From positions 1,016,001-1,080,000 of the forward strand of contig NZ_CP010401.1 of NCBI RefSeq assembly GCF_001281405.1: DNA of 64,000 nucleotides, in the 5' to 3' direction. Positions within the stretch are counted from its first letter, which is position 1. Each line of letters starts with the position of its first letter. This document shows positions 37,500-47,307 of the stretch, piece after piece. This stretch comes from Bartonella ancashensis. Its GTDB lineage: Bacteria > Pseudomonadota > Alphaproteobacteria > Rhizobiales > Rhizobiaceae. The position numbers and the translations under genes are program-made. The notes under the pieces were generated by a model. That model made no database searches. It was not told the origin of the DNA and was given only the letters and a program-made list of their open reading frames with translations.

Positions 37500-39959
37500 C
37501 TAGTATAATCCACCAACTCCACTTTCAATTGCTTTATTGACCTGTGGCGAAGTTGTTACCGCTGAGACACCTTCTTGAAAAGAGTTTGTTCCACCAATAA
37601 CCTGATACATGTCAACAGGACCTGTTCCTGGTTTAAACGCTTCAATAATGACATCCTCGTCTCCTGCCTCAGCAAGCATACCTGTTTTGCGATTAATTGG
37701 TAATAAAATCATATCACTAGGCACTTTAAATGGAACATCCGGTTTATCTTTTAACGCATCTTTTATAAACTCTCCAAAAATAGGAGTTACCAACGAACTC
37801 CCGGTCTCATAATGCCCTAACGAAGCTGGTTGATCATACCCAAGAAAAAAACCAACAACGAGATCGGGTGTAAAACCTAAAAACCATACATCCTTAGAGT
37901 CATTCGTCGTACCTGTCTTACCCGCGAGATGACGATTGAGATGACCCAAATGCCTTGCTAAAGAACGTTGAACAACTCCCTCCATCATCGAGGTAATTTG
38001 GTAAGCAGTCATGGGATCTAGAACCTGATCTCTTTCATCAATGAGTGTTGGTTCATCTTGATTATTCCATAATTGAACATTACAGTTTTCACATAATCGG
38101 TTATCATGCCGGTATATAGTCTTTCCATAACGATCTTGAATTCTATCAATAAGAGAAGGTCGGATAGAACGTCCTCCATTCGCAATGACCGAATAAGCTG
38201 TTACCATGCGTAAAACCGTTGTTTCACCAGCTCCCAAGGCCATAGGAAGATAAGGTTGTAGCTTATCTGTAACACCAAAACGCTCTGCATACTCAGCAAC
38301 TAAACCCATCCCCATGTCATTAGCAAGCCTAATGGTCATGAGATTACGGGAGTGTTCAATCCCATAACGCAATGTTGAAGGCCCTGCAAATGTTCCACCA
38401 TAATTTTTTGGTTTCCAAACTTCACCATTGCTTTGGCGAACTTCAACAGGACCATCCAGAATAACTGATCCCGGCGTATATCCATTATCAAGTGCAGCTG
38501 CGTAAACAAAAGGTTTAAACGAAGAACCAGGTTGACGGTAAGCTTGCGTTGCTCGATTAAATTCAGATATAGCGAAGGAAAAACCACCTATCATTGCGAG
38601 AACACGTCCCGTATGAGGATCCATTACAACAGCTGCTCCTTGAATTTGAGGCACTTGCTGCAAATTATAGGTACCACTTTTCTCCGATTGTTCAACAAAA
38701 ATAACATCCCCAACATGCAGAACATTTGATAAATTCTGAAATTTTTTATGATGGCCATTTTCATTGATAACTTTTAACGCCCACCCTGATTGCTCCAGAG
38801 ATAATGTGGCAATCTCCCGTTTTGTTGATAACAAACCTGAATCTTCACGTTGCGGCTGCAAACCAATGCTTATTTTATCCTTGTGAGAAGACAAAACAAC
38901 CGCTAAAGTCCATTCAGGAACATCGCTTAACCTAGAGATTTTAGCGAGTGCTTTCCCCCAATCCCCTTCACTACTAATTTTTCGGTAAGCTCCACGCCAC
39001 CCTTGTGCACGATCAAACTTAATTAAACCATTCTGCAATGAACGCCGTGCAATGAGTTGCAAATTAGGATCCAATGTCGTACGCACCGAAAGCCCACCTT
39101 CATACAAGGTTGTAGCTCCGTAGCGATTTATAAGGTCACGACGAACCTCTTCCGTAAAATAATCGGCTGCAAAAACATAGCTGTCTTTTCCACGTAACTT
39201 CACCCCTAAAGGTTTCTTTTTGGCCTCTTCAGCTTCCTCTGACCCAATATACCCGTTAACAACCATTCGGTCTATAACCCAATTACGCCGTTCAATAGCA
39301 CGTTGTGTATACTTAAATGGATCATAATTTGCAGGAGCTTTCGGAAGAGCCGCTAGATAGGCGCATTCTTCCAGAGAAAGCTCATCAACAGATTTACCAA
39401 AATAGGTCAATGATGCTGAGGCAACACCATATGAGCCATGGCCAAGATAAATTTCATTAAGGTATAATTCAAGAATATGATCTTTCGAATAAGTTTTTTC
39501 AATACGCATTGCAAGAATAGCTTCTTTCAATTTACGCCTAAATGTTACGCTCGAATCCAGTAAGAAATTCTTAGCCACCTGCTGTGTAATCGTTGATGCC
39601 CCCTCTAAACGTCGACCAGAACCAATATGCATAATATTATTGACTAAAGCTCTAGAAATTCCCTCAGGATCTAAACCAAAATGACTGTAAAAATTCTTAT
39701 CTTCAGCAGAAATAAAGGCTTCTTGCAGAGATGATGGGATTGATTGAATTGGTAAAAAAAGGCGATTTTTTGTAGCAAATTCAGCCATAAGACTACCATC
39801 AGCAGCATGAAAACGTGTCAACACAGGTGGTTCATAAAGGGAGAGAACTTTATAATCAGGAAGTGAATCAGCATAGCTGACCCCCACTGCCGTCCACACC
39901 ATAACTACATAAAACACAATAAGAGAAAAAATATGAAAAAGATATCTAAAAATAATCAT
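37500..39959 (-). CDS. mrcA: Bifunctional penicillin-binding protein 1A
   Basis: An 819-residue class A PBP that polymerises and cross-links peptidoglycan. One N-terminal membrane anchor (residues 5-30) is followed by a GT51 glycosyltransferase (catalytic Glu in SAEDKNFYSHFG; GASTITQQVAKN; KEAILAMRIEKTYSK) and a transpeptidase with SxxK in PGSSFKPF, SRN in EHSRNL and KTG in AGKTGTTND. It shares orientation and a 137-base gap with amiC upstream; together with prfB the order is common in Rhizobiales. Confidence 0.96.
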   Translation of the reverse strand: MIIFRYLFHIFSLIVFYVVMVWTAVGVSYADSLPDYKVLSLYEPPVLTRFHAADGSLMAEFATKNRLFLPIQSIPSSLQEAFISAEDKNFYSHFGLDPEGISRALVNNIMHIGSGRRLEGASTITQQVAKNFLLDSSVTFRRKLKEAILAMRIEKTYSKDHILELYLNEIYLGHGSYGVASASLTYFGKSVDELSLEECAYLAALPKAPANYDPFKYTQRAIERRNWVIDRMVVNGYIGSEEAEEAKKKPLGVKLRGKDSYVFAADYFTEEVRRDLINRYGATTLYEGGLSVRTTLDPNLQLIARRSLQNGLIKFDRAQGWRGAYRKISSEGDWGKALAKISRLSDVPEWTLAVVLSSHKDKISIGLQPQREDSGLLSTKREIATLSLEQSGWALKVINENGHHKKFQNLSNVLHVGDVIFVEQSEKSGTYNLQQVPQIQGAAVVMDPHTGRVLAMIGGFSFAISEFNRATQAYRQPGSSFKPFVYAAALDNGYTPGSVILDGPVEVRQSNGEVWKPKNYGGTFAGPSTLRYGIEHSRNLMTIRLANDMGMGLVAEYAERFGVTDKLQPYLPMALGAGETTVLRMVTAYSVIANGGRSIRPSLIDRIQDRYGKTIYRHDNRLCENCNVQLWNNQDEPTLIDERDQVLDPMTAYQITSMMEGVVQRSLARHLGHLNRHLAGKTGTTNDSKDVWFLGFTPDLVVGFFLGYDQPASLGHYETGSSLVTPIFGEFIKDALKDKPDVPFKVPSDMILLPINRKTGMLAEAGDEDVIIEAFKPGTGPVDMYQVIGGTNSFQEGVSAVTTSPQVNKAIESGVGGLY

Positions 39960-40096
39960 CGTAAAATAGGTATCCCCTTAATGTTACAGAGTGATAATGA
40001 TCATACTCTACCTTCAAGCATCAGGATTATTGAATTTTAAAAATGCAAGGTAATTTCACCCATCCTGATACATATACCTTAATGCATAATAAATTT

Positions 40097-41344
40097 CTAT
40101 GGAAATGAAATAATCTCTTGATGGTGCAACGAAAATTGATAGATAGAACGTGCAATAGAAGAAGCCATTTTTTTTCTCCATTCAGAATCGTTCAGTAATT
40201 TCTCATCCTCTTCATTAGACAAATAGCCTATCTCTATAAGAACAGACGGCACATCCGGAGCTTTTAAAACCTGGAAATCAGCATACCGATGAGGATTATT
40301 GATTAAATGAATATCATCCTGCGACAAATTTAAGATGATGCGATCAGCAAAATTAATCGAAAATGTATGTGTTTCACGCCGAGCAAGATCAATTAAAATA
40401 TCTGTAACTTCAGAAAATTCTTCTGTAGGAAATCCACCAAGGAGATCAACTTTATTTTCACTTTCAGCTAAAGTCTTTGCCATTGCATCAGATGCTTTAT
40501 CTGATAAGGTATAAACTGTGGAACCTCGAAGAAAAGGAGTGTTAATAGTATCTGCATGAATAGATACAAAAAGATCAGCATTGAATCTTTGTGCTTTTTG
40601 AACTCTCTCTTTCAATCTTAAAAAAACATCAGAATCGCGCGTTAGAATTACATTAATGTTGTTATATTTTTTCAGTGCATCTCGCACTGCACGCGCAAAA
40701 GCTAAAGTTACATCTTTTTCTAAAACTCCAGTAACACCTTTTGCACCACTATCAATACCACCATGGCCAGGATCAAGAACGACACGAAAATGATTCCCAA
40801 AATCAGGCTGCTTTTTTGTAATATTACCAACCTGTTTCTGCCCCTGTGATGCTGCATTCTGCTCCTGTAACGCTGCATTAAACTGCTGTTGTGTAGTTTG
40901 AGTAATGTCAATTAACACTTGCCATAAATTTTCATGTAATTTCTGTACAACACTTTTTTTAACAGAAAAAGCAGCCTTACTTGTAACAATGACACGTGAT
41001 TCCCGCACATTTGAAAAAATATAGCTCATATCAAACAGCATAGCCGGTAATACGTTTTCTTCCTTTATAAACGTATTTTTTTTCATTAAAGGTAAATTAA
41101 TAATTAAACGTGCTGGCTTATCTAAAATCTGTAAATGAAAGCGTGGTTCAGAACTAAAAGCCGCAATAATTCGTACATTCGTATTATCACCAATAGCACG
41201 CAAACTTACTAATCCAAACGAATCAGCAGCCTGAACACTTACTTGATACATCAAAAAAAATAGCAAAAAATGTATAAAATGCTGAATAATACTCAAATAA
41301 GAATGAGATGCTCTCAATTTTGTCACAGAGACGCACCACACCAT
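40097..41344 (-). CDS. amiC: N-acetylmuramoyl-L-alanine amidase (AmiC-type)
   Basis: A 415-residue secreted amidase. After a signal segment (HFIHFLLFFLMYQVSVQA/AD) comes an AMIN domain (about 20-130) and an Amidase_3 zinc domain: VVLDPGHGGIDSGAKG, SIHADT, LIEIGYLSNEED. It cleaves the stem peptide from the glycan at division. The frame extends to a TTG at 41428; ATG 41344 is preferred because AAAGGGA lies upstream and it gives a plausible signal peptide. An Asn/Gln-rich linker (TQQQFNAALQEQNAASQGQ) separates the domains. Confidence 0.92.
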   Translation of the reverse strand: MVWCVSVTKLRASHSYLSIIQHFIHFLLFFLMYQVSVQAADSFGLVSLRAIGDNTNVRIIAAFSSEPRFHLQILDKPARLIINLPLMKKNTFIKEENVLPAMLFDMSYIFSNVRESRVIVTSKAAFSVKKSVVQKLHENLWQVLIDITQTTQQQFNAALQEQNAASQGQKQVGNITKKQPDFGNHFRVVLDPGHGGIDSGAKGVTGVLEKDVTLAFARAVRDALKKYNNINVILTRDSDVFLRLKERVQKAQRFNADLFVSIHADTINTPFLRGSTVYTLSDKASDAMAKTLAESENKVDLLGGFPTEEFSEVTDILIDLARRETHTFSINFADRIILNLSQDDIHLINNPHRYADFQVLKAPDVPSVLIEIGYLSNEEDEKLLNDSEWRKKMASSIARSIYQFSLHHQEIISFP

Positions 41345-41428
41345 AAGAAAAATCCCTTTTATTGTACTAAAATCTTCAACTACCACATATAAATGGCGAT
41401 ACTCAATACACTCCATCTTTTCTGACAA

Positions 41429-41938
41429 GTATAAAAATTTTTCACCAAAAGAAAAATTATGGAATAATTATACTACCGTAGTGACCATTATATTAGCACT
41501 TGCCAAAAATACGATATCAACATAAAAGGGTACTTACGCTTCCTAAGTAGCAATGACCGTCTGATTTGACTTGTGTTGTTAGTGGTTCTTTTGGATTATT
41601 TTAGAGGGTTTATTTCATGGTTATGAAGCAGAATTTAAAGTAAAGGATCCTTAACAAAACCTTCATAAGGCAAGGTTGTGTTTTTCGAGGATTCACATGT
41701 TCAGATATCTGGACTATTTCGAAATTATTTTGCTGAGGACTTGTAAAGGTTATGAGTCGTACAAAACAGGTGAAAATGGTTAAAAGTATGATGCAAGCAA
41801 AGATGCGTTTGTGCACTGCATCCCGTCACATTGTTATGTCAGCACCTACGTTTTATGGCAGACAACTTTTTTCATCTACGGATAATTATACTGTTTTCCT
41901 AGATAAAGTTGTGCATACTGTCTTCGGGATTATAACTT
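41429..41938. other. Divergent region and probable long leader of rne
   Basis: About 510 bases between amiC and rne. A TTGACT at 41566-41571 is a possible -35 but no well-spaced -10 follows. A short frame from 41752 overlaps the rne start and is not supported. RNase E genes in other bacteria have long autoregulated leaders; that this one does is an inference. Confidence 0.4.
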
Positions 41939-44254
41939 ATGTCAAACAAAATGCTCATAGATGCCTCTCATCCAGAGGAAACACGTGTTGTTGTCGTTCA
42001 AGGCAACAAAATTGAAGAACTTGACTTCGAATCAGAACATAAGAAGCAGCTCAAGGGGAATATTTACTTAGCACGTATCACACGTGTAGAACCTTCGCTT
42101 CAAGCAGCTTTTGTAGAATATGGTGGTAACCGTCACGGTTTTTTGGCGTTTTCAGAAATTCATCCTGATTATTACCAAATTCCGATTACTGATCGCCTCG
42201 CCCTTATTGAAAGAGAAGAAAAAGCTGCTTCTCACGAAGATGATCTTTATGGTCTTGATGAAGAAAAAAATCAGCATAAAAAAAAATCGAAAAAAAGAAA
42301 TGAGGCTTCTGTTGCTGTAAATGTTGAAAGTAGCACTGCATCTAAGATGGTAATAGCTGATGATGTAGAGGATTCTTTTGATACGCAAACTGCCGATGAT
42401 GACATTGAAGTCGTTAATGCAGAAGACTCTTTTGAAGAGATCTTCTCTTATCAACGCAAGCAAGAGCGTCAATATAAAATTCAAGAGGTTATTAAGCGAC
42501 GTCAAATTTTGTTGGTGCAGGTTATCAAAGAGGAACGTGGTAATAAGGGAGCAGCGCTTACAACTTATTTGTCTCTTGCAGGCCGCTATTCTGTTTTGAT
42601 GCCAAATACGGCACGGGGTGGTGGTATCTCACGAAAAATTACCAATGTGCAAGATCGTGAACGCCTCAAAGAAATCGTAAAAGGATTGGCTGTTCCTAAA
42701 GGAATGGGGGTAATTTTGCGAACAGCTGGAGCAAATAGAACAAAGGCTGAAATTAAACGTGACTACGAATACCTCATGCGATTGTGGGAAACTGTTCGCA
42801 CTTTAACTCTTAAATCAACAGCTCCCTGTCTTGTTCATGAAGAAAGTAATTTGATCAAGCGTTCTATTAGAGACCTTTATAATAAAAATATTGATGAGAT
42901 TCTCGTATCTGGAGAGCAAGGCTACCGTGAAGCCAAGGATTTTATGCGCATGCTTATGCCAAGTCATGCAAAAGTTGTTCAACCTTACAATGATCCTGTA
43001 CCTATTTTCACACGCAATGATATCGAAACGCAACTTGATAAAATGTTGCATCCACATGTTTCTCTTAAATCTGGCGGTTATCTCGTTATTAACCAAACAG
43101 AGGCTCTTGTTTCTATTGACATAAATTCTGGTCGTTCTACAAAAGAGCATTCTGTTGAAAAGACAGCGCTACAAACTAATCTGGAAGCTGCTGAAGAAAT
43201 AGCACGTCAGCTACGTCTTCGTGATTTAGCTGGTTTAATAGTAATCGATTTTATTGATATGGTTGAGAATCGTAATATTAGACTCGTCGAGAAAAAATTA
43301 AAAGATTGCTTGAAAAATGACCGTGCTCGCATTCAAGTTGGTCGCATTTCTCACTTTGGTCTTATGGAAATGAGCCGTCAACGCATTCGCATATCAGTTT
43401 TAGAAAGTACAATGCAACCCTGCCCTCATTGCTCTGGAACTGGTAACATACGCTCTGCATCTTCAATCGCTTTACACGTTATGCGCTCAATTGAGGAGTA
43501 CCTTTTACACAATTCTCAACATAGTATCATTGTGCGGACACCTGTAACAACAGCTCTTTACGTGCTTAATCACAAACGTCATGTTCTCGTTGATTTAGAA
43601 AAACGCTTTAATTTGAGTATTAACATCGAAGCGGATGATACTATTGGAACGCAGCATCTCGTTATTTCTAAAGGAACTCCTATAAAGGATGATATTTTTG
43701 CGGTAATATCTGAAAATAACGATACAGCAAAAATTAAAGTTGTTCCAAACGTGGAGAAGGAAGTTGCCGTAGATGAGCCATCCGTAAAAAATAATCAACA
43801 ACGTCGGCGTAAAAATTATCAAAACGAGGTCCATGAAGAAGAAACCCAAAATGATGAAGAATCTCACCGTCGTGGACGTCGTGGAAATCGTCGTAATCAA
43901 AAGAATGGCTTTCGTTCACCTCGTATTCCTTATGCAGAAGCAGTTGGAGATTTTGCTAAACAAGCCTTAGCAGAAATTAAAGCAACAATGCGTCGTCGTC
44001 GCTATGTTCCAAACGCAGAGCCTGTTGGATTTAGCGAAAATGCAAACGATAAAGAACAAAATATTTCTTCAAAAACCAATGGCCATAAGTCTAAAAAGCG
44101 TGAAGTTTTTCCTGAAAAAACACCCGCACAAATTTCTGAAGCTGATGAACAACCAATAACAAAAGAAGAGTCTCCTAAAAATAAACTCATCGCTAGCTTT
44201 GCTCGCAAATTTAAAAAGAGAAAAACCAATGAATCTGTTCACAAACAATCGTAG
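41939..44254 (+). CDS. rne: Ribonuclease E/G
   Basis: A 771-residue endoribonuclease. An S1-type RNA-binding region is split by an acidic/lysine insert (about 95-165), typical of alphaproteobacterial RNase E. The RNase H/DNase I-like catalytic core follows, with acidic residues in SIDINSGR and LIVIDFIDM, and the Zn-link CPHCSGTG near 494. The C-terminal ~170 residues are Arg/Lys rich (RRGRRGNRRNQ) and should bind RNA or degradosome partners. RNase J is encoded 11 kb away, so both RNA decay nucleases are present. Confidence 0.95.
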   Translation: MSNKMLIDASHPEETRVVVVQGNKIEELDFESEHKKQLKGNIYLARITRVEPSLQAAFVEYGGNRHGFLAFSEIHPDYYQIPITDRLALIEREEKAASHEDDLYGLDEEKNQHKKKSKKRNEASVAVNVESSTASKMVIADDVEDSFDTQTADDDIEVVNAEDSFEEIFSYQRKQERQYKIQEVIKRRQILLVQVIKEERGNKGAALTTYLSLAGRYSVLMPNTARGGGISRKITNVQDRERLKEIVKGLAVPKGMGVILRTAGANRTKAEIKRDYEYLMRLWETVRTLTLKSTAPCLVHEESNLIKRSIRDLYNKNIDEILVSGEQGYREAKDFMRMLMPSHAKVVQPYNDPVPIFTRNDIETQLDKMLHPHVSLKSGGYLVINQTEALVSIDINSGRSTKEHSVEKTALQTNLEAAEEIARQLRLRDLAGLIVIDFIDMVENRNIRLVEKKLKDCLKNDRARIQVGRISHFGLMEMSRQRIRISVLESTMQPCPHCSGTGNIRSASSIALHVMRSIEEYLLHNSQHSIIVRTPVTTALYVLNHKRHVLVDLEKRFNLSINIEADDTIGTQHLVISKGTPIKDDIFAVISENNDTAKIKVVPNVEKEVAVDEPSVKNNQQRRRKNYQNEVHEEETQNDEESHRRGRRGNRRNQKNGFRSPRIPYAEAVGDFAKQALAEIKATMRRRRYVPNAEPVGFSENANDKEQNISSKTNGHKSKKREVFPEKTPAQISEADEQPITKEESPKNKLIASFARKFKKRKTNESVHKQS

Positions 44255-44533
44255 AATATGATGCTAAAAATTAGAAAATTGGCACAAAAAGGTTATCTAG
44301 GTAATTGAAATATTAAGATAAAGGAGCTGCATAAGAAGAAACAGTTAAATAAATTTCGAATTATAGGCTATAGATAAAAAGCCTGAAGTTTCCTATAAGA
44401 AATCAAACATCCTTCTTGATAGAAACACGGGAATTTTTTTTAAGACTAAGGCGCATACAAAATCATAACTTCGAAGAACCTGTTAAAAGAATAATGTACA
44501 TAACGCAACGTAACTAATATGAATTAGCTGGGG

Positions 44534-45151
44534 TCATAGATTTTTTTTGGCCTTTTCTTGCTCAGCTCGCATACGATCTTCGATTTCCTTTTGCCTGGAT
44601 TGAACAGCCTGTTGCAACTTCATTTGTTCTTGCTGAAAGGTTTTCTCGTCTACACTGGCTCCTGTATATGCAGCAGTAAAGCCATTAAGAGAAAACTCTA
44701 TAGGATTAGCAGAACCCCGAAAATTAACCGTAGTAATCGTCATTTTTGAGCCAGCTCTCATAGCAGAAATCAATTTGTCATCTAGGATATCGTTCGCGAT
44801 ACAGCTTTGTGCATTGCATATAATGTAAGGAATTTTCTTGGAAAAATTATCTCCAACTTGGATATGAACACCTTCTGGTAAAAAACGACCTGTAGGAACC
44901 TGAATACCTATACGCTTCTCATTTTGCTTTCCTCCTTTGATGTCAACCAAATTAACGGAAGTTAAAGGTTGTCCTGTATTTGAAATAACAGTATTCATTG
45001 TGTTGCAAATATCGTTATCTCCTTGCTTATCACAAATCTTATACCATCCCTGCGACAAAGCCTGTGCATGTGCTGAAACACAAAAAGTTAGGAAAAAAGA
45101 AGAAGCCCCAGCGAATACTGTAATGGCTGTACGAATATTTTTATGCAACAT
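44534..45151 (-). CDS. Invasion-associated locus B (IalB) family protein
   Basis: A 205-residue secreted protein with a signal peptide (RTAITVFAGASSFFLTFCVSAHA/QA). The mature part has the IalB pattern: GWYKICDKQGDNDICNT, EKRIGIQVPTGRFLPEGVHIQVG, IICNAQSCIANDILDDKLISAM. Cysteines should form periplasmic disulfides. A C-terminal coiled tail (QQEQMKLQQAVQSRQKEIEDRM) is acidic/basic. IalB-family proteins are broadly present in Rhizobiales and include the Bartonella invasion factor; this may be a housekeeping paralogue rather than IalB itself. ATG 45151 is preferred to 45181 because AAGGA precedes it. Confidence 0.88.
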   Translation of the reverse strand: MLHKNIRTAITVFAGASSFFLTFCVSAHAQALSQGWYKICDKQGDNDICNTMNTVISNTGQPLTSVNLVDIKGGKQNEKRIGIQVPTGRFLPEGVHIQVGDNFSKKIPYIICNAQSCIANDILDDKLISAMRAGSKMTITTVNFRGSANPIEFSLNGFTAAYTGASVDEKTFQQEQMKLQQAVQSRQKEIEDRMRAEQEKAKKNL

Positions 45152-45401
45152 GATTAGTGAATCCTTCAATGCGCGGCCCATGCAATAACTTTAGCAGTAA
45201 AATATTAAATAGAATTTTTGATCACGTCTATAAAATTAATAACCAAAAATAACATATTTTATATTTTAATAGAAATTTTATACAATTTAAGTTAAATTTT
45301 AGATAAACTTATACTTTTGTAAAGCTGTTTCTTTTTATAAAATTAATTTTCAAAATAGAAAATCAGAAAAATTTCTTGTAATATTGTTGAAGTAAAATTT
45401 T

Positions 45402-47225
45402 ATGTCCTTTTACATTTCCCATTTTTTTATTAAGATTCCTTTTATTTTAGCTATCTTTCTTCTTTACCATGAAGCCACCGCAAGTGGTATTGCAATGCAT
45501 GGAACACCAAAATTATCTGATGATTTTGATCACTTTCCTTATGCTTCTCCCACTAAAATCAATCAAGATGGTAAAATAACCTATGGTGTTGTGGGAACAT
45601 TTGATGGATTAAATCCATTTGTTATTCGTGGCTTTAGAACGACCGCAAGAGGACTCTTCGCTGATGAGCAATTTTCTGGCCTTGTTTATGAGACAATGAT
45701 GGTACGTTCTCGTGATGAACCTTTTACACTCTATAGTTTATTAGCAGAAAAAATTGAGCTCAATGATGAACGTACTGAAATCACTTTTTTTCTGAATCCC
45801 AAAGCGCGTTTCTCAGATGGACAACCTATAACGATTGAAGATGTTCTATTTACAATCGAACTTCTTAAAGAGAAAGGTCGTCCTCCATTTAACAGATATA
45901 TGAAAAACATCGAATCCGTGGAAATCATCGGTAACCACGGCATTAAGATGCGTTTCCCAAACTCAAAAGATCGTGAACTTCCATTGCTTTTAGCGGGAAG
46001 TATGCCAGTCTTACCTAAACATGCTATTAATATTAATAATTTCGAAAAAAATGGTCTTACTCAAATACCAGGAAGTGGTCCATATATTATTGATCGTGTT
46101 AATCCTGGTGAACGAATTGTTTACAAAAGAAATCCTGATTATTGGGGTAAAGACCTTCCTGTTAACAAAGGATTGAACAATTTTGAAACCATTCAAATTG
46201 AATATTTTTTGAATGATACAGCACATTTTGAATCTTTTAAAAAAGGTCTCATTGATGTTTTCATTGAAGGATCTGCCAACGCAAATCGCTGGCATTTTTC
46301 TTATAATTTCCCAGCAGTTCAAGAAGGGAAGATTATTAAAGAAAGTTTTTTAAAAAAGACACCTGCTGATACGATTGGCTTTGTCTTTAATACACGTCGT
46401 TCGATTTTTGAAGACAGAAAAGTTCGACAAGCATTATCGATGATTTTTGATTTTGAATGGGTTAATCATCATCTTTTTAATAATGTCTATAGTAGAATAG
46501 AGGGATATTGGGCAGGATCTATTCTTTCTTCTATAGGAAAATCAGCTAACAAAAAAGAACGGGAACTTTTAAAACCTTACCCTGATGCAGTTCTTCCTGA
46601 TGTGATGAGTGGAAATTGGCACATGCCAAAAACAGATGGTTCAGGAATGAGCCGACTAACAGCCCAAAAAGCATGGATTCTCTTGCAAGAAGCAGGTTTT
46701 ACAAGAAAAAATAATAAAGCTATTGCCCCTAATGGCATACCTTTCAAATTTGAAATTATGACGCAAACACTTAATGAAGAAAAAGTAGCTCTTGCTTTTA
46801 AAAGCAGCTTATCACGACTTGGTATCGATGTTGATATCAGAACTGTTGATGATACACAGTATCAAAACCGACTGGGAACATTTGATTACGATATGATTAT
46901 TGGAAAATTACGGAATTCCTTATCACCAGGAAATGAACAGATAAATCGTTGGGGATCAACTTCTAGAAATTTAAAAGGAAGTTTTAATTTTGCAGGAGCA
47001 GCTGATCCCGCAATAGACGCAATGATAACAGCAATGCTCGACGCACGCTCAACCGAAGAATTTATCGCTGCAGTCCGTGCTTTAGACAGAGTCCTTATTT
47101 CCGGGAGTTACTACATACCACTCTATCATATACCCGAACAATGGGTAGCCCGTTGGTCACATATTAACCACCCTTCTTATACATCACTTTACGGATATCA
47201 CATTCCAACTTGGTGGCGTGAATAA
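45402..47225 (+). CDS. ABC transporter family-5 substrate-binding protein (oligopeptide type)
   Basis: A 607-residue periplasmic binding protein. After a signal segment (IPFILAIFLLYHEATASG), a SBP_bac_5 domain: ITYGVVGTFDGLNPF, LVYETMMVRSRDEP, RFSDGQPITIEDVLFTIELLK, SGPYIIDRVNPGERIVYKRNPDYWGKD. It resembles the YejA-like oligopeptide-binding group. No permease or ATPase gene is adjacent: the next gene is mfd on the opposite strand, so this is an orphan unless partners lie elsewhere. Confidence 0.92.
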   Translation: MSFYISHFFIKIPFILAIFLLYHEATASGIAMHGTPKLSDDFDHFPYASPTKINQDGKITYGVVGTFDGLNPFVIRGFRTTARGLFADEQFSGLVYETMMVRSRDEPFTLYSLLAEKIELNDERTEITFFLNPKARFSDGQPITIEDVLFTIELLKEKGRPPFNRYMKNIESVEIIGNHGIKMRFPNSKDRELPLLLAGSMPVLPKHAININNFEKNGLTQIPGSGPYIIDRVNPGERIVYKRNPDYWGKDLPVNKGLNNFETIQIEYFLNDTAHFESFKKGLIDVFIEGSANANRWHFSYNFPAVQEGKIIKESFLKKTPADTIGFVFNTRRSIFEDRKVRQALSMIFDFEWVNHHLFNNVYSRIEGYWAGSILSSIGKSANKKERELLKPYPDAVLPDVMSGNWHMPKTDGSGMSRLTAQKAWILLQEAGFTRKNNKAIAPNGIPFKFEIMTQTLNEEKVALAFKSSLSRLGIDVDIRTVDDTQYQNRLGTFDYDMIIGKLRNSLSPGNEQINRWGSTSRNLKGSFNFAGAADPAIDAMITAMLDARSTEEFIAAVRALDRVLISGSYYIPLYHIPEQWVARWSHINHPSYTSLYGYHIPTWWRE

Positions 47226-47307
47226 AGCAGAAAACTTGATCTATTTATTACAATTACGAAATGCTAAACACTAATGTGTGGCTTTGCGTAAAAGATTTTA
47301 AAATAAA

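Noticed and set aside
39988..40009. Fur-box-like GATAATGATCAT in an imperfect palindrome upstream of mrcA
   Set aside because: Only a half-site matches, there is no iron-linked gene beside it, and AT-rich DNA yields such matches by chance.
41566..41600. Promoter candidate TTGACT with GATTAT upstream of rne
   Set aside because: The spacing is 23 bases, too long for a standard sigma70 promoter.
41752..42015. 87-residue frame upstream of and overlapping rne
   Set aside because: It overlaps the rne start in another frame, has no recognisable motif and no clear ribosome site; more likely leader sequence.
42200..42440. Acidic/lysine-rich insert in RNase E as a possible insertion event
   Set aside because: An insert at this position in the S1 domain is a known feature of alphaproteobacterial RNase E.
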